A DNA stretch of 64,000 nt, from contig NZ_JAROAU010000001.1 in NCBI RefSeq assembly GCF_029433855.1, positions 115,508 through 179,507 of the forward strand, given 5' to 3'. Of the stretch, positions 8,923 through 18,848 are shown piece by piece. Below the pieces are notes generated by a model. It worked only from the letters and a program-made list of their open reading frames with translations, was not told the origin of the DNA and did no database searches. The position numbers and the translations under genes were made by a program. Source of the DNA: Candidatus Kosakonia sp. 282A-S69. Its GTDB lineage: Bacteria > Pseudomonadota > Gammaproteobacteria > Enterobacterales > Enterobacteriaceae. How positions within the stretch are numbered: position 1 is the first letter of the stretch; every line of letters starts with the position of its first letter.

Positions 8923-9699
8923 TCAAATAATGCGGTTGGTTTTGAAATCGCGCAGGAAGCTGCCCCAGCGGCGTTCATAAAATGGCGTGATGTGGGCCAG
9001 CATAAAGTGGCTGATACCTTTCTCGCCTTCACTGACCTGACAGATATCGATCGGCTCATCGCCCGGCAGGGTATCGGTCGCCACGCTGCCCGCAGCATGA
9101 ATAATCTCTTCGATATCGCCTTCCGCTTCGATGCCGATTAACAGGTTCGCCTGCGCATCGGCCTGCTCTTTGATGGAGCAGATAAAGGCGCGTTTGACGG
9201 TTTTAATGCTTTTGAACAGCGTGGTCAGGGAGTCGACCATCTGCGCGGGCGGCTCGGCAACCTCCGAGAGCAGCAGCGCGGTGCCGCCTTCGAGCACCTC
9301 TTGCTGGCTGAGCGGGCTGCCCTCTTCACCAACCAGATGGCTGATTTCACGCGGGGTGAACTCTTTGCCAGTGGGGAGCTTAGCGTTAAGGAACAGCGTT
9401 TCGCCAGGCGTCATTTCAAACAGCGTGCGCGCGGGCATCACCACAAAGGCCTGCTCGTCGTCGACCGCCTGCTGCAGTGCCGCAAGGGAGGTGAAAAAGG
9501 GGATCACCGACGTGCCGTCATCTTTTTCCCAGTGCTGGAGATCCAGCGCGCTCTCTTCCACCACCGCTTCGCCTTCTGCGGCATTGCCGGGCACCCAGAC
9601 GGTAGAATCGAGCAACGTGCGGAAAAAGGCCGGACGGTAAGCAGGTTCGGTCGCCGCCTGCTCAAGCAGGGTTTCTAATTCGTTTTTCGTTTTGGACAT
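8923..9699 (-). CDS. sseB: SseB family protein (enhanced serine sensitivity)
   Basis: Homologue of E. coli SseB (258 residues), a cytoplasmic protein of unclear biochemistry whose overexpression makes cells sensitive to serine. There is an N-terminal SseB domain with the stretch VVMPARTLFEMTPGE and a C-terminal SseB domain. No signal peptide, membrane segment or catalytic motif is visible. It lies between the M48 protease gene and pepB; in E. coli it is beside sseA. It has its own terminator. Confidence 0.92.
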   Translation of the reverse strand: MSKTKNELETLLEQAATEPAYRPAFFRTLLDSTVWVPGNAAEGEAVVEESALDLQHWEKDDGTSVIPFFTSLAALQQAVDDEQAFVVMPARTLFEMTPGETLFLNAKLPTGKEFTPREISHLVGEEGSPLSQQEVLEGGTALLLSEVAEPPAQMVDSLTTLFKSIKTVKRAFICSIKEQADAQANLLIGIEAEGDIEEIIHAAGSVATDTLPGDEPIDICQVSEGEKGISHFMLAHITPFYERRWGSFLRDFKTNRII

Positions 9700-9747
9700 A
9701 GGATCTCTGGTTCGTTTTTGTGCGTAATCGCGCCCGGGTTTCGCTCA

Positions 9748-9888
9748 TTGCCGGATGGCGGCGTTGCCTTATACGGCCTACGGGTTCAGTGCCGCTTTCT
9801 TGCCGGATGGCGGAGATGCCTTATCCGGCCTACGTTTCTCAACGTGCGACTTTTGTAGGCCGGATAAGCGCAGCGCCAACCGGCACAC
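9748..9888. repeat. REP cluster (three units)
   Basis: Three REP units: 9748-9780 (TGCCGGATGGCGGCGTTGCC...), 9800-9832 (TTGCCGGATGGCGGAGATGCC...) and an inverted one at about 9855-9882 (GTAGGCCGGATAAGCGCAGC...). The cluster fills the gap between the pepB stop and sseB. Confidence 0.88.
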
Positions 9889-9891
9889 CGG

Positions 9892-11178
9892 TTATTCGGC
9901 GGTCAACAGATTGGCAACGGTACGTACACCCAGCCCTGTCGCGCCCGCTGCCCACTGCTCAACCGCCGATTTACGGTAGGTCGCCGAGCAGTCGATATGC
10001 AGCCAGCCCTGCTGATAGTTTTCAACAAAGTGCGACAGGAAGCCGGCGGCGGTGCTCGCCCCTGCCGGGAAAGCTGCGCTGGCGGTGTTGTTCAGCTCGG
10101 CAAAGTTGGACGGCAACTGATGACGGTGGAACTCCGCCAGCGGCAGACGCCAGAACGGCTCGTTTTCTGCCGCTGCGCTATTAAGCAGGCGGCCTGCCAG
10201 CGCGTCATCGAAGCTGAACAGCGCATGGTAATCATTGCCCAGTGCGGTTTTCGCCGCGCCGGTCAGCGTTGCGGCATCGATAATCAGCTGCGGTTTTTGC
10301 GCTGACGCGTCAATCAGCCCATCCGCCAGCACCAGGCGCCCTTCCGCGTCGGTGTTCATCACCTCAACTCTTTTGCCGTTGCGGTAGTGAATGATGTCGC
10401 CCAGCTTGAACGCATTGCCGCTGACCATGTTGTCAGCGCAGCAGAGCCAGAGCTTAACGCGCTTGTTCAGCCCGCGGTTGATGGCAAACGCTAGCGCACC
10501 GGTAACCAGCGCCGCGCCGCCCATATCGGATTTCATCGAATCCATAAACGCGCTCTGCTTCAGGCTGTAGCCGCCGGTATCAAAGGTGATACCTTTGCCC
10601 ACCAGCGCAGCGTAGACCGGCGCATCCGGGTTGCCGGTCGGGTTGTAATCCAGTGCCAGCAGCACCGGCGGACGCTCGGAGCCGCGCCCTACGGTATGCA
10701 GCCCCATGTAGTTCTGCTCGCGCAGATCTTCGCCTTTAGTGATGCGGTAGGAAACATTGTCGCCGCCGACGCTAAAGAGCAGATCGACCGCGCGCTGCGC
10801 CAGCTGCTCCGGCCCTAACTCTTCCGCCGGGGCGTTGATGGTGTCACGCACCCAGTCGATCACTTTCAGACGGCTATCCAGCTCTTTCTGCTGAGCTTCA
10901 TCAAGCTGCGCCCACTCAACCTTACGCGTCCCTTTCGGCCCTTTATAGCCGGCCCAGAAGGCCCAGCTGCGATCCGCATCCCACCCTTCACCGCTCAGGG
11001 CAACATGTTTGATGCCGAGACCGTCGATTTTGCGCGCCGCGCGCTGGATCAGACCAAGATCGTCGTTGCCGGTTAAATGCAGTGCGATGCCGTCGTTGTT
11101 GATGCTGTAGGCCGCTTTTTCACCCCAGCGCGCGTCAGCGGGCTGCGTGGTGAGGGTGACTTTCATAGCTTCTGTCAT
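9892..11178 (-). CDS. pepB: Peptidase B (leucyl-aminopeptidase family M17)
   Basis: Cytoplasmic dimetal aminopeptidase that trims N-terminal residues from peptides. It has 428 residues from the ATG at 11176-11178, chosen because it matches the E. coli start MTEAMK and has AAGGAT just upstream; an ORF extending 63 bases further is not supported. The M17 signature [13 protein letters not shown] and the metal and substrate loops [12 protein letters not shown] and [11 protein letters not shown] are intact. It lies downstream of iscX but is separated from it by a terminator, so most of its expression probably comes from read-through or its own promoter. Confidence 0.96.
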   Translation of the reverse strand: MTEAMKVTLTTQPADARWGEKAAYSINNDGIALHLTGNDDLGLIQRAARKIDGLGIKHVALSGEGWDADRSWAFWAGYKGPKGTRKVEWAQLDEAQQKELDSRLKVIDWVRDTINAPAEELGPEQLAQRAVDLLFSVGGDNVSYRITKGEDLREQNYMGLHTVGRGSERPPVLLALDYNPTGNPDAPVYAALVGKGITFDTGGYSLKQSAFMDSMKSDMGGAALVTGALAFAINRGLNKRVKLWLCCADNMVSGNAFKLGDIIHYRNGKRVEVMNTDAEGRLVLADGLIDASAQKPQLIIDAATLTGAAKTALGNDYHALFSFDDALAGRLLNSAAAENEPFWRLPLAEFHRHQLPSNFAELNNTASAAFPAGASTAAGFLSHFVENYQQGWLHIDCSATYRKSAVEQWAAGATGLGVRTVANLLTAE

Positions 11179-11243
11179 TTTTTTATCCTTTTCACAATCG
11201 CCGGAGGGCAGACGCCCACTCCGGCCAACGGTTGTGTCCATAA

Positions 11244-11271
11244 AAACGGGCCACCCGAAGGCAGCCCGTTT
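11244..11271 (-). terminator. Terminator at the end of the isc operon
   Basis: Stem AAACGGGC/GCCCGTTT (11244-11251 with 11264-11271). On the minus strand the inner loop closes as CC-TTCG-GG, a stable tetraloop, and the stem runs into TTTTT. It lies between iscX and pepB. Confidence 0.83.
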
Positions 11272-11276
11272 GATGA

Positions 11277-11477
11277 TTATGCTGCTTCGTCTAACCAGAC
11301 TAGCAGAATCGCTTCAAGAATTTTTTCATTCGATGCAGCCGGATCGTCATCAAACTCTTCCAGCTCGCAGATCCACTGATGCATATCGGTGAAACGTACG
11401 GTGGTCGGATCCACGTCCGGGCGGCTGTCATACAGCGCTTCGCCGATTTCACGGCTATCGGTCCACTTCAGCCCCAT
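11277..11477 (-). CDS. iscX: Fe-S assembly adaptor IscX
   Basis: Small acidic protein (66 residues) that binds IscS and iron and modulates cluster assembly. It starts at the ATG at 11475-11477 ([15 protein letters not shown]); longer in-frame starts would run into fdx. The acidic helix ELEEFDDDP is the conserved binding face. It is the last gene of the isc operon, one base after the fdx stop, so it is translationally coupled. Confidence 0.95.
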   Translation of the reverse strand: MGLKWTDSREIGEALYDSRPDVDPTTVRFTDMHQWICELEEFDDDPAASNEKILEAILLVWLDEAA

Positions 11478-11478
11478 C

Positions 11479-11814
11479 TTAGTGCTCCCGCGCGTGGTTG
11501 ATGGTGTAACGCGGTATCTCGACCACCAGATCTTCATCGGTAACGCGCGCCTGGCAGCCTAAACGGCTCTCCGGCTCCAGACCCCAGGCTTTATCCAGCA
11601 TGTCATCTTCGTCTTCGCTGCTTTCCGGCAGCGAGTCAAACCCTTCACGCACCACGCAGTGGCAGGTGGTGCAGGCGCAGGATTTTTCACAGGCGTGTTC
11701 AATCTCAATGCCGCCGCGCAGGGCGACATCCAGAATCGTTTCACCGCTCTTAGCTTCCAGAACTGCGCCATCCGGACAGAGGTCCTGATGAGGCAGAAAA
11801 ACAATTTTAGGCAT
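11479..11814 (-). CDS. fdx: [2Fe-2S] ferredoxin of the isc operon
   Basis: Electron carrier that supplies reducing power for cluster assembly on IscU. It has 111 residues, adrenodoxin-type. Cluster ligands are Cys42, Cys48, Cys51 and Cys87 in [10 protein letters not shown] and RLGCQAR. It starts one base after the hscA stop. Confidence 0.97.
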   Translation of the reverse strand: MPKIVFLPHQDLCPDGAVLEAKSGETILDVALRGGIEIEHACEKSCACTTCHCVVREGFDSLPESSEDEDDMLDKAWGLEPESRLGCQARVTDEDLVVEIPRYTINHAREH

Positions 11815-11815
11815 A

Positions 11816-13666
11816 TTAAACCTCGTCGACGGAATGGCCTTTTAATGCGCTGCGTACGGATTGGTCCATACGGCGCGCGGCAAATTCCTGGGTTTGTTTA
11901 TCTACATTTTTAATGGCGTGTTCGATGGCGTCGGTATCATCGGTCTCGGCAACCGCGCGCAGCTGCGCGACCGCCTCGTCGATCTCCGCCCGCTCTGCGG
12001 CGCTTAACAGCGCGGCATCCGCGGCGAGCGCGCTGGTCAGACTCTCCAGCACGCGCGCGGCTTCCACTTTCTGCTCCGCCAGCATGCGCGCTTTCACGTC
12101 CTGCTCGGCGAAACTCATGGAGTCTTTGATCATGTCGGCGATTTCACCGTCGGTCAGCCCGTAGGAGGGTTTCACCTGAATGGAGGCTTCCACGCCGGTC
12201 GATTTCTCCATCGCCGTGACGCTCAGCAGGCCATCGGCATCTACCTGGAAGGTGACGCGAATATGCGCCCCGCCTGCCGGCATTGCCGGGATGCCGCGCA
12301 GTGAGAAACGCGCCAGCGAGCGGCAGTCGCTCACCAGTTCACGCTCGCCCTGCATCACGTGGATCGACATCGCGGTTTGCCCATCTTTGAAGGTGGTGAA
12401 CTCCTGCGCGCGCGCCACCGGAATGGTGGTGTTACGCGGGATCACCTTCTCGACCAGGCCGCCCATGGTCTCCAGCCCTAACGACAGCGGGATGACATCC
12501 AGCAGCAGCATTTCGCTGTCCGGCTTGTTGCCGACCAGGATATCAGCCTGGATCGCCGCGCCAATGGCGACCACTTTATCGGGATCGATAGCGGTCAGCG
12601 GCGTGCGGCCAAAAAACTCGCCCACACGTTCACGTACCAGCGGCACGCGGGTCGAACCGCCGACCATCACCACCTCCAGCACCTCGCCAGCTTCGACGCC
12701 CGCATCTTTCAGGGCCCGGCGGCAGGAGAGCAGCGTGCGTTTTACCAGCGGCGTAATCAGCGCGTCGAACTGTTCGCGGGTGATTTCCCCCTGCCAGCCC
12801 GCCACCTTGACTGCCACGCTGTCGGCATCGCTCAGGACGATTTTGGCGGCAATCGCCGCGTCCAGCAGTTCACGCTCCTTGCGGGCATCGTTCCGTTCGG
12901 AGATGCCCGCCTGCTGGCAGATAAAGTCCGCCAGCAGGTGGTCGAAATCGTCGCCGCCGAGGGCGGAGTCACCGCCGGTGGCCAGCACTTCAAACACGCC
13001 GCGGCTCAGACGCAAAATTGAGATATCGAAGGTGCCGCCACCGAGATCGTACACGGCAATGACGCCCTCTTTACCCGAGTCGAGACCATAGGCGATGGCA
13101 GCGGCCGTCGGTTCATTCAGCAGGCGCAGCACGTGCAACCCCGCCAGACGCGCGGCATCTTTGGTGCCCTGCCGCTGCGCGTCATCGAAATAGGCAGGCA
13201 CGGTGATCACTACGCCATCCAGTTCGCCTGCCAGTGACGCCTTGGCGCGAGCGGCAAGGGCTTTCAGGATATCGGCGGAGACGCGGATCGGGTTAACCAG
13301 ACCGGCGCGGGTAACCATCATCGGCAGGCCATTTTCGCTCGCCTGGAACTGCCACGGCAGGTGCGGGTAGCGCGCCTGGATATCGGCAAGGCTGCGGCCC
13401 ATCAGGCGTTTTACCGAACTGATGGTGTTGACCGAATCGAGCGCGGCGTTGTTGCGCGCGTCGAAGCCAACCACGTGGCTTTCGGCCTGATAGTGGACGA
13501 CAGAGGGGAGCAGATGGCGCCCGGCGCTGTCGACCAGCGTTTCCGCCTGGCCGCTACGTACCGTCGCCACCAGCGAGTTGGTGGTTCCGAGGTCGATGCC
13601 TGCCGCCAGCCGACGCTGGTGCGGTGCAGCGCTCAGACCCGGTTCACTGATTTGTAATAAGGCCAT
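11816..13666 (-). CDS. hscA: Hsp70-type chaperone HscA
   Basis: Specialised Hsp70 that binds the LPPVK motif of IscU and drives cluster release in an ATP-dependent cycle with HscB. It has 616 residues. The nucleotide-binding domain shows [10 protein letters not shown] at 23-32, [12 protein letters not shown], and the adenosine loop VGGSTRVP. The substrate-binding domain follows from about residue 390. It lies between hscB and fdx in the operon. Confidence 0.97.
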   Translation of the reverse strand: MALLQISEPGLSAAPHQRRLAAGIDLGTTNSLVATVRSGQAETLVDSAGRHLLPSVVHYQAESHVVGFDARNNAALDSVNTISSVKRLMGRSLADIQARYPHLPWQFQASENGLPMMVTRAGLVNPIRVSADILKALAARAKASLAGELDGVVITVPAYFDDAQRQGTKDAARLAGLHVLRLLNEPTAAAIAYGLDSGKEGVIAVYDLGGGTFDISILRLSRGVFEVLATGGDSALGGDDFDHLLADFICQQAGISERNDARKERELLDAAIAAKIVLSDADSVAVKVAGWQGEITREQFDALITPLVKRTLLSCRRALKDAGVEAGEVLEVVMVGGSTRVPLVRERVGEFFGRTPLTAIDPDKVVAIGAAIQADILVGNKPDSEMLLLDVIPLSLGLETMGGLVEKVIPRNTTIPVARAQEFTTFKDGQTAMSIHVMQGERELVSDCRSLARFSLRGIPAMPAGGAHIRVTFQVDADGLLSVTAMEKSTGVEASIQVKPSYGLTDGEIADMIKDSMSFAEQDVKARMLAEQKVEAARVLESLTSALAADAALLSAAERAEIDEAVAQLRAVAETDDTDAIEHAIKNVDKQTQEFAARRMDQSVRSALKGHSVDEV

Positions 13667-13683
13667 GATGTGCTTCCAGAAAT

Positions 13684-14199
13684 TTAAAAACCGAGCAGTT
13701 TTTCTTCGAGTTGTTCTGTTGAGCTGCGCAGTTTATCGAGAAAACGCAGTTTACGCACGGTATCCGCCGCCGTCTCCCACGCTTGTGCATCAAGTTGTTC
13801 AACCATCTGCTGATGACGGGTGTCATACATACCTTTAATGCGCGCCTGGAGCGCTTCCAGACGGGCGGCATCTTCAGCCTTGGCAATCTCCTCCAGCTCT
13901 TCGCGCAGCTCCAGTTGTTCCATCAGGAAAGTGGTGTCGCGCACAGTGTGCTGTTCGGATGCCAGATCGAAGCCGTGCAGCGAGAGCAGATACTCGGCGC
14001 GCGTCAGCGGATGGCGCAGGGTTTGCCATGCCTGGTTGATGGTCGCGGAGTGCTGTACGGCAGCCAGCTGCTCAGACTGCGGCTGGCTGGCAAAGCGATC
14101 GGGGTGGAACTGCCGTTGCAGATCCTGGAAACGCGTGGCCAGCGCCTGGGTGTCGAGTGAGTATTGGGCCGGCAACCCAAAGAGGGTGAAGTAATCCAT
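13684..14199 (-). CDS. hscB: J-domain co-chaperone HscB
   Basis: Co-chaperone that delivers IscU to HscA and stimulates its ATPase. It has 171 residues from the ATG at 14197-14199 ([10 protein letters not shown]); the in-frame upstream extension is not conserved. The J domain at residues 1-75 has the HPD tripeptide in QFHPDRFA. The C-terminal three-helix bundle binds IscU. hscA follows after 17 bases. Confidence 0.96.
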   Translation of the reverse strand: MDYFTLFGLPAQYSLDTQALATRFQDLQRQFHPDRFASQPQSEQLAAVQHSATINQAWQTLRHPLTRAEYLLSLHGFDLASEQHTVRDTTFLMEQLELREELEEIAKAEDAARLEALQARIKGMYDTRHQQMVEQLDAQAWETAADTVRKLRFLDKLRSSTEQLEEKLLGF

Positions 14200-14227
14200 A
14201 ACAATTCCGGGTATGCAATCGTAACAA

Positions 14228-14256
14228 ACCCCACGCGCAGGCGACTGCGGTGGGGT
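14228..14256 (-). other. Strong stem-loop between iscA and hscB
   Basis: ACCCCAC (14228-14234) pairs with GTGGGGT (14250-14256), and inside it CGCAG pairs with CTGCG around a 4-base loop, giving 12 base pairs with one bulged base. No T-run follows, so it is not a normal terminator. Its place inside the operon suggests an mRNA processing or stability element that sets iscRSUA above hscBA-fdx. That role is inference. Confidence 0.6.
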
Positions 14257-14271
14257 CATCGTCAGAGGCGA

Positions 14272-14595
14272 TTAGACGTTGAAGCTTTCGCCACAACCGC
14301 ACTCATCTTTCACGTTCGGGTTAGTGAATTTAAACCCTTCGTTGAGGCCTTCTTTCACGAAGTCCAGCTGAGTGCCGTCAAGGAATTGCAGGCTTTTGCC
14401 GTCAACCACTACCTTCACGCCTTTGTCTTCGAACACCGTATCTTCATCGTTCGGTGCATCGACAAATTCCAGCACGTAAGCCATACCAGAACAACCGGAG
14501 GTTCTCACCCCCAGGCGCAGGCCAAACCCTTTACCACGGTTGGCCAGGAAGGCATTTACCCGTGATGCGGCACTGTCGCTGAGGCTAATGGACAT
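14272..14595 (-). CDS. iscA: A-type Fe-S carrier IscA
   Basis: Carries iron or Fe-S clusters from IscU to target apoproteins. It has 107 residues. The three conserved cysteines are Cys35 (TSGCSGM), Cys99 and Cys101 (DECGCGES). It lies between iscU and the stem-loop preceding hscB. Confidence 0.97.
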   Translation of the reverse strand: MSISLSDSAASRVNAFLANRGKGFGLRLGVRTSGCSGMAYVLEFVDAPNDEDTVFEDKGVKVVVDGKSLQFLDGTQLDFVKEGLNEGFKFTNPNVKDECGCGESFNV

Positions 14596-14612
14596 GACAA
14601 CAACCTCCTGCC

Positions 14613-14999
14613 TTATTTCGCGTCTTGTTTACTTTTGTAATCCGCAATCGCGGCCTTAATCGCATCTTCTGCCAGGATAGAGCAGTGGATTTTGACCGGC
14701 GGCAGTTCCAGCTCTTCGGCGATATCGGTGTTCTTGATCGCCTGCGCTTCGTCCAGAGACTTACCCTTCACCCACTCGGTAACCAGCGAGCTGGAAGCGA
14801 TGGCAGAGCCACAGCCGTAGGTTTTGAAACGCGCGTCTTCGATAATGCCTTTATCGTTAACTTTGATCTGCAGTTTCATCACATCGCCACACGCCGGTGC
14901 GCCAACCATGCCGCTACCGATGCTGTTGTCGCCGTTGTCGAACGAGCCAACGTTGCGCGGGTTTTCGTAGTGATCGATTACTTTTTCGCTATAAGCCAT
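14613..14999 (-). CDS. iscU: Fe-S cluster scaffold IscU
   Basis: Scaffold on which IscS-derived sulfur and iron are joined into [2Fe-2S] clusters. It has 128 residues. Ligands Cys37, Cys63 and Cys106 are all present, as is the HscA-recognition motif LPPVK at 99-103. It is the third gene of the operon, 30 bases after iscS. Confidence 0.98.
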   Translation of the reverse strand: MAYSEKVIDHYENPRNVGSFDNGDNSIGSGMVGAPACGDVMKLQIKVNDKGIIEDARFKTYGCGSAIASSSLVTEWVKGKSLDEAQAIKNTDIAEELELPPVKIHCSILAEDAIKAAIADYKSKQDAK

Positions 15000-15029
15000 T
15001 TTTTATTCTCCTGTTTGCGCAACCTAAAA

Positions 15030-16244
15030 TTAATGATGAGCCCATTCGATGGATTCGAGATCCACGCCCTGCTTGAACATCTCCCAAAGCGGAGAGAGAT
15101 CGCGCAGACGGCCGATGGATTTGCGGACCAGCGCAATGGTGTAGTCAATCTCTTCTTCAGTGGTGAAACGCCCTAAAGAGAAACGGATCGAGCTGTGTGC
15201 CAGTTCATCATTCATGCCCAACGCGCGCAGCACGTAGGACGGTTCCAGGCTTGCAGAGGTACAGGCTGAACCGGAAGAGACAGCCAGGTCTTTCAGCGCC
15301 ATGATCAGCGACTCACCTTCAACGTAGTTAAAGCTGACGTTGAGGATATTCGGTGCGCCGTGCTCAAGATCGCCGTTCAGATAGACTTCTTCGATATCAT
15401 TGATGCCGTTCCACAGACGGTTACGCAGAACGCGCAGACGCGCCATTTCGCTCTCCATCTCCTCTTTCGCGATACGGTAAGCTTCGCCCATGCCAACGAT
15501 CTGGTGAACAGGCAGCGTACCGGAACGCATGCCGCGCTCGTGACCGCCGCCGTGCATCTGCGCTTCGATACGGATACGCGGTTTACGCTGTACGTAGAGT
15601 GCGCCAATGCCTTTCGGACCGTAAATTTTGTGGCCGGAGAAGGACATCAGATCGACTTTCAGCTGGCTCAGATCGATCGGCAGTTTGCCGACGCTCTGGG
15701 TGGCGTCAACGTGGTAGATAATGCCGCGCGCGCGGCACATTTCGCCGATAGCCGCGATATCCTGCACCACGCCAATTTCGTTATTCACGTGCATGATAGA
15801 GACGAGGATGGTGTCGTCACGCATCGCCGCTTCGAGCTCTTGCAGATCGATAATGCCGTTGCGCTGCGGGGCGAGGTAAGTCACTTCAAACCCTTCGCGC
15901 TCAAGCTGGCGACAGGTGTCCAGCACGGCTTTGTGTTCGGTTTTGCTGGTGATGATGTGCTTGCCTTTTTTCTGATAGAAATTGGCAGCGCCTTTAATCG
16001 CCAGGTTGTCGGATTCGGTTGCACCGGAGGTGAAGACGATTTCGCGCGGGTCAGCGCCGACCAGTTCAGCAATCTGGTTGCGGGCGATATCTACCGCCTC
16101 TTCAGCCTGCCAGCCGAAACGGTGTGAACGGGAAGCAGGGTTACCAAAGGTCCCGTCCAGGGTGAGAAACTGCATCATTTTCTCGGCAACACGCGGATCC
16201 ACCGGCGTGGTTGCGGAGTAGTCGAGATAGATCGGTAATTTCAT
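15030..16244 (-). CDS. iscS: Cysteine desulfurase IscS
   Basis: Pyridoxal-phosphate enzyme that takes sulfur from cysteine and passes it as persulfide to IscU, TusA, ThiI and others. It has 404 residues. The PLP lysine is Lys206 in [10 protein letters not shown] and the persulfide cysteine is Cys328 in SSGSACTS. The start region GAGCAATG is complementary to the CAUUGCUC segment of RyhB, so repression during iron starvation is likely. Confidence 0.98.
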   Translation of the reverse strand: MKLPIYLDYSATTPVDPRVAEKMMQFLTLDGTFGNPASRSHRFGWQAEEAVDIARNQIAELVGADPREIVFTSGATESDNLAIKGAANFYQKKGKHIITSKTEHKAVLDTCRQLEREGFEVTYLAPQRNGIIDLQELEAAMRDDTILVSIMHVNNEIGVVQDIAAIGEMCRARGIIYHVDATQSVGKLPIDLSQLKVDLMSFSGHKIYGPKGIGALYVQRKPRIRIEAQMHGGGHERGMRSGTLPVHQIVGMGEAYRIAKEEMESEMARLRVLRNRLWNGINDIEEVYLNGDLEHGAPNILNVSFNYVEGESLIMALKDLAVSSGSACTSASLEPSYVLRALGMNDELAHSSIRFSLGRFTTEEEIDYTIALVRKSIGRLRDLSPLWEMFKQGVDLESIEWAHH

Positions 16245-16337
16245 TGCTCTTTAAACTCCGTACATCGCTCTAATGCAAGGAATCAGGCAACCGGCTGGAT
16301 GTACGACCGTGTTAACAGGGCATCAGTCGATGCCCTG
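16242..16337 (-). promoter_or_regulatory. iscR-iscS intergenic RNA structures and RyhB-type target
   Basis: Three elements sit in the iscR-iscS gap. A hairpin has stem CAGGGCATC/GATGCCCTG (16316-16324 with 16329-16337) and a 4-base loop just after iscR. A long-range stem CGTACATC/GATGTACG (16259-16266 with 16298-16305) ends at the GGAG that may serve iscS. GAGCAATG across the iscS start (16242-16249) is complementary to RyhB. In E. coli, RyhB triggers decay of iscSUA while the iscR part is protected by an intergenic structure. The elements are seen; the function is by analogy. Confidence 0.7.
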
Positions 16338-16363
16338 GCCCGATTCTGAATTCAGTTTAATTA

Positions 16364-16855
16364 TTATGCGCGCAGCTTAACGTCGATCGCGTCCTGGCCA
16401 CGGGTATTACGATGGGATTCGTTACTGTGCTGACGGTCAGAGACGTCAAGGATTTCCTGATTGTTCACCAGCTCACCGAGGGTGATGTTGTTCAGGAAAC
16501 CGGTCAGGCGATCGCTCAGATCGCGCCACAGCGCATGGGTCAGGCACTTATCGCCGCCCTGGCAGCCACCTTTACCCTGGCAACGGGTCGCATCGACAGA
16601 TTCGTCAACGGCGCTAATCACTTCGCCGACGGCGATGCTGTTTGCATCTTTGCCCAGCAGATAACCACCGCCGGGACCGCGTACGCTGGAAACCAGGCCG
16701 TTTTTACGCAGGCGGGAAAAGAGCTGCTCCAGGTAGGAGAGGGAAATTCCCTGACGCTCGGAAATATCAGCCAACGGCACCGGGCCCGATTCGGAGTTGA
16801 GCGCAACGTCCAGCATTGCGGTCACGGCATAACGCCCTTTAGATGTCAGTCTCAT
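16364..16855 (-). CDS. iscR: Fe-S cluster-sensing regulator IscR
   Basis: Rrf2-family winged-helix regulator. With a [2Fe-2S] cluster it represses the isc operon; without it, it controls type-2 promoters such as suf. It has 163 residues. The helix-turn-helix is at about 25-60. Cluster ligands Cys92, Cys98, Cys104 and His107 are all present in [16 protein letters not shown]. First gene of the operon, with two IscR sites upstream that imply autorepression. Confidence 0.97.
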   Translation of the reverse strand: MRLTSKGRYAVTAMLDVALNSESGPVPLADISERQGISLSYLEQLFSRLRKNGLVSSVRGPGGGYLLGKDANSIAVGEVISAVDESVDATRCQGKGGCQGGDKCLTHALWRDLSDRLTGFLNNITLGELVNNQEILDVSDRQHSNESHRNTRGQDAIDVKLRA

Positions 16856-16934
16856 GTCTTACAAGCCTCAAACTCGCCCCTGCCCGGGGTTTATTATTAA
16901 AATGTTAACGTTGCATAGCAGACGCAAGTCTGAC

Positions 16935-16984
16935 ATTCCTGACTAAAATGGTCAACTATTTAGTTGACTGTTTTAGTCAAGTAT
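16935..16984 (-). promoter_or_regulatory. Twin type-1 IscR operators at the isc promoter
   Basis: Two adjacent 25-bp imperfect palindromes, 16935-16959 (core CTGACTAAAATGGTCAACTA) and 16960-16984 (core GTTGACTGTTTTAGTCAAGT), fit the type-1 IscR consensus with the halves YYGACT and AGTCRR. They lie about 80-130 bp before iscR and overlap TTGACT/TTGACC sequences on the minus strand that could serve as -35 elements. Confidence 0.82.
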
Positions 16985-17031
16985 TAGCCGCTTCGCTTAA
17001 CCGCCCGCCAGGACAGGGTTTGTCGCCTGAA

Positions 17032-17763
17032 TTACCCTTTTTGCTTCTGCTCAATCGACGCCAGAATGCCGCGCAGGATGTTCAACTCCTGGCTCTCCGG
17101 ACGGGCGCGAGTGAAGAGGCGGCGCAGTTTATTCATCACCTGGCCGGGGTGGTTTTCACGAATAAAACCGGTGGAGAGCAGCGTCTGCTCAAGATGACCG
17201 TAGAAACGCTCAAGATCGTCAACCAGCGGGTATGGCGTCTCTTCCTGCTCCGCGGCCGGCGCATCGCTCTCCTGCTGTGCCAGCCACGCCATGCGCACTT
17301 CATAGGCGATCACCTGCACCGCCATCGCCAGGTTCAGCGAGCTGTACTCCGGGTTGGCGGCAATTGCCACGTGGTAGTGGCACTTCTGCAACTCTTCATT
17401 GGTCAGGCCAACGCGCTCGCGGCCAAACACCAGCGCCACCGGCGCGTGTTCCGCTTCGCCGATGCTTTTCAGGCCGCATTCGCGCGGATCGAGCATCGGC
17501 CACGGCAGCGTGCGTGAGCGCGCGCTGGTGCCAACCACCAGGCTACAACCGGCTAATGCTTCGTCCAGAGTGTCGACGATCTGCGCATTGCCAATCACAT
17601 CGCTGGCGCCTGCGGCCAGCGCGATGGCTTGCGAATCGGGTTTGACCAGCGGGTTAACCAGCCAGAGATTGGTTAACCCCATGGTTTTCATCGCACGGGC
17701 AACGGAACCCATGTTGCCGGTATGGGAGGTTTCAACTAAGACAATACGAATATTTTGCAGCAT
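17032..17763 (-). CDS. trmJ: tRNA Cm32/Um32 2'-O-methyltransferase TrmJ
   Basis: SPOUT-class methyltransferase that modifies the ribose at position 32 of several tRNAs. It has 243 residues. The knotted SAM-binding core is marked by [16 protein letters not shown] near the N-terminus, then [13 protein letters not shown] and [14 protein letters not shown]. It is immediately upstream of iscR in the same direction and divergent from suhB, as in E. coli. Confidence 0.95.
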   Translation of the reverse strand: MLQNIRIVLVETSHTGNMGSVARAMKTMGLTNLWLVNPLVKPDSQAIALAAGASDVIGNAQIVDTLDEALAGCSLVVGTSARSRTLPWPMLDPRECGLKSIGEAEHAPVALVFGRERVGLTNEELQKCHYHVAIAANPEYSSLNLAMAVQVIAYEVRMAWLAQQESDAPAAEQEETPYPLVDDLERFYGHLEQTLLSTGFIRENHPGQVMNKLRRLFTRARPESQELNILRGILASIEQKQKG

Positions 17764-17829
17764 AGGTTTTCTACGGCTAAAGAATATTGCCGGATACTAT
17801 CATAAAGCTGAGACATAATTCGAATTCGC

Positions 17830-17838
17830 TGGTATGAT
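17830..17838 (+). promoter_or_regulatory. Extended -10 promoter for suhB
   Basis: TGGTATGAT is an extended -10 (TGn plus TATGAT at 17833-17838), 42 bases before the suhB ATG. No good -35 is visible, as is usual for this class. Confidence 0.5.
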
Positions 17839-17880
17839 ACGCGCCGTTTTCCGTTCTTTAACATCCAGTGAGAGATATCG

Positions 17881-18684
17881 ATGCATCCGATGCTGAATAT
17901 CGCCGTGCGCGCTGCGCGCAAGGCGGGTAATTTAATTGCCAAAAACTACGAAACACCTGACACCGTAGAGACCAGCCAGAAAGGCAGCAATGATTTCGTG
18001 ACCAACGTTGATAAAGCTGCTGAAGCAGTGATTATCGACACTATCCGCAAATCTTACCCGCAACACACCATCATCACCGAAGAGAGTGGCGAGCACGAAG
18101 GCACCGACCCGGATGTACAATGGGTTATCGATCCTCTGGATGGCACCACTAACTTCATCAAACGCCTGCCGCACTTCGCGGTATCTATCGCCGTTCGTAT
18201 TAAAGGTCGCACCGAAGTTGCGGTCGTTTACGATCCGATGCGTAACGAACTCTTCACTGCTACTCGTGGCCAGGGCGCACAGCTCAACGGTTACCGTCTG
18301 CGCGGCAGCATCGCTCGCGACCTGGACGGCACCATTCTGGCGACCGGCTTCCCGTTCAAAGCGAAGCAGCACGCAACCACCTACATCAACATCATTGGCA
18401 AACTCTTTACCGAATGCGCGGACTTCCGCCGCACCGGCTCTGCCGCGCTGGATCTGGCCTATGTTGCCGCCGGCCGCGTTGATGGTTTCTTTGAAATTGG
18501 CCTCAAGCCGTGGGATTTCGCCGCAGGTGAACTGCTGGTTCGCGAAGCGGGCGGTCTGGTGTGCGACTTCACTGGCGGGCATAACTACATGCTGACCGGT
18601 AACATCGTCGCCGGTAACCCGCGCGTGGTGAAAGCGATGCTGGCAAATATGCGTGAAGAGCTGAGCGACGCGCTGAAGCGTTAA
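17881..18684 (+). CDS. suhB: Inositol monophosphatase / Nus factor SuhB
   Basis: Mg2+-dependent inositol-1-monophosphatase that in E. coli also works as part of the rRNA antitermination complex with NusA. It has 267 residues. The metal motifs are EESGEHEG, DPLDGTTNF and, near the C-terminus, PWDFAAGELLVREAGG. It is divergent from trmJ and followed by REP elements. Confidence 0.97.
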   Translation: MHPMLNIAVRAARKAGNLIAKNYETPDTVETSQKGSNDFVTNVDKAAEAVIIDTIRKSYPQHTIITEESGEHEGTDPDVQWVIDPLDGTTNFIKRLPHFAVSIAVRIKGRTEVAVVYDPMRNELFTATRGQGAQLNGYRLRGSIARDLDGTILATGFPFKAKQHATTYINIIGKLFTECADFRRTGSAALDLAYVAAGRVDGFFEIGLKPWDFAAGELLVREAGGLVCDFTGGHNYMLTGNIVAGNPRVVKAMLANMREELSDALKR

Positions 18685-18711
18685 TCCTCTCACAGGCCGG
18701 GTTTTGTGAAT

Positions 18712-18819
18712 GGCCTGATGGCGCTGCGCTTATCAGGCCTACAAAAGCAGAACCCGCAGCATTACAGCAGCATCCAGCAGTTCGTAGGCCGGATAAGGCG
18801 TTTTCGCCGCATCCGGCAA
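18712..18819. repeat. REP pair (BIME)
   Basis: Two inverted REP units at 18712-18742 (GGCCTGATGGCGCTGCGCTT...) and 18784-18818 (GTAGGCCGGATAAGGCG...), between the convergent ends of suhB and the NicO-type exporter gene. Confidence 0.9.
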
Positions 18820-18848
18820 CAAATGCCGCACTTCGTATGCGTCCTCGA

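Noticed and set aside
12180-13091. Long open frame opposite hscA (about 300 codons)
   Set aside because: Ser/Arg/Pro-rich shadow of the Hsp70 gene with no recognisable motif.
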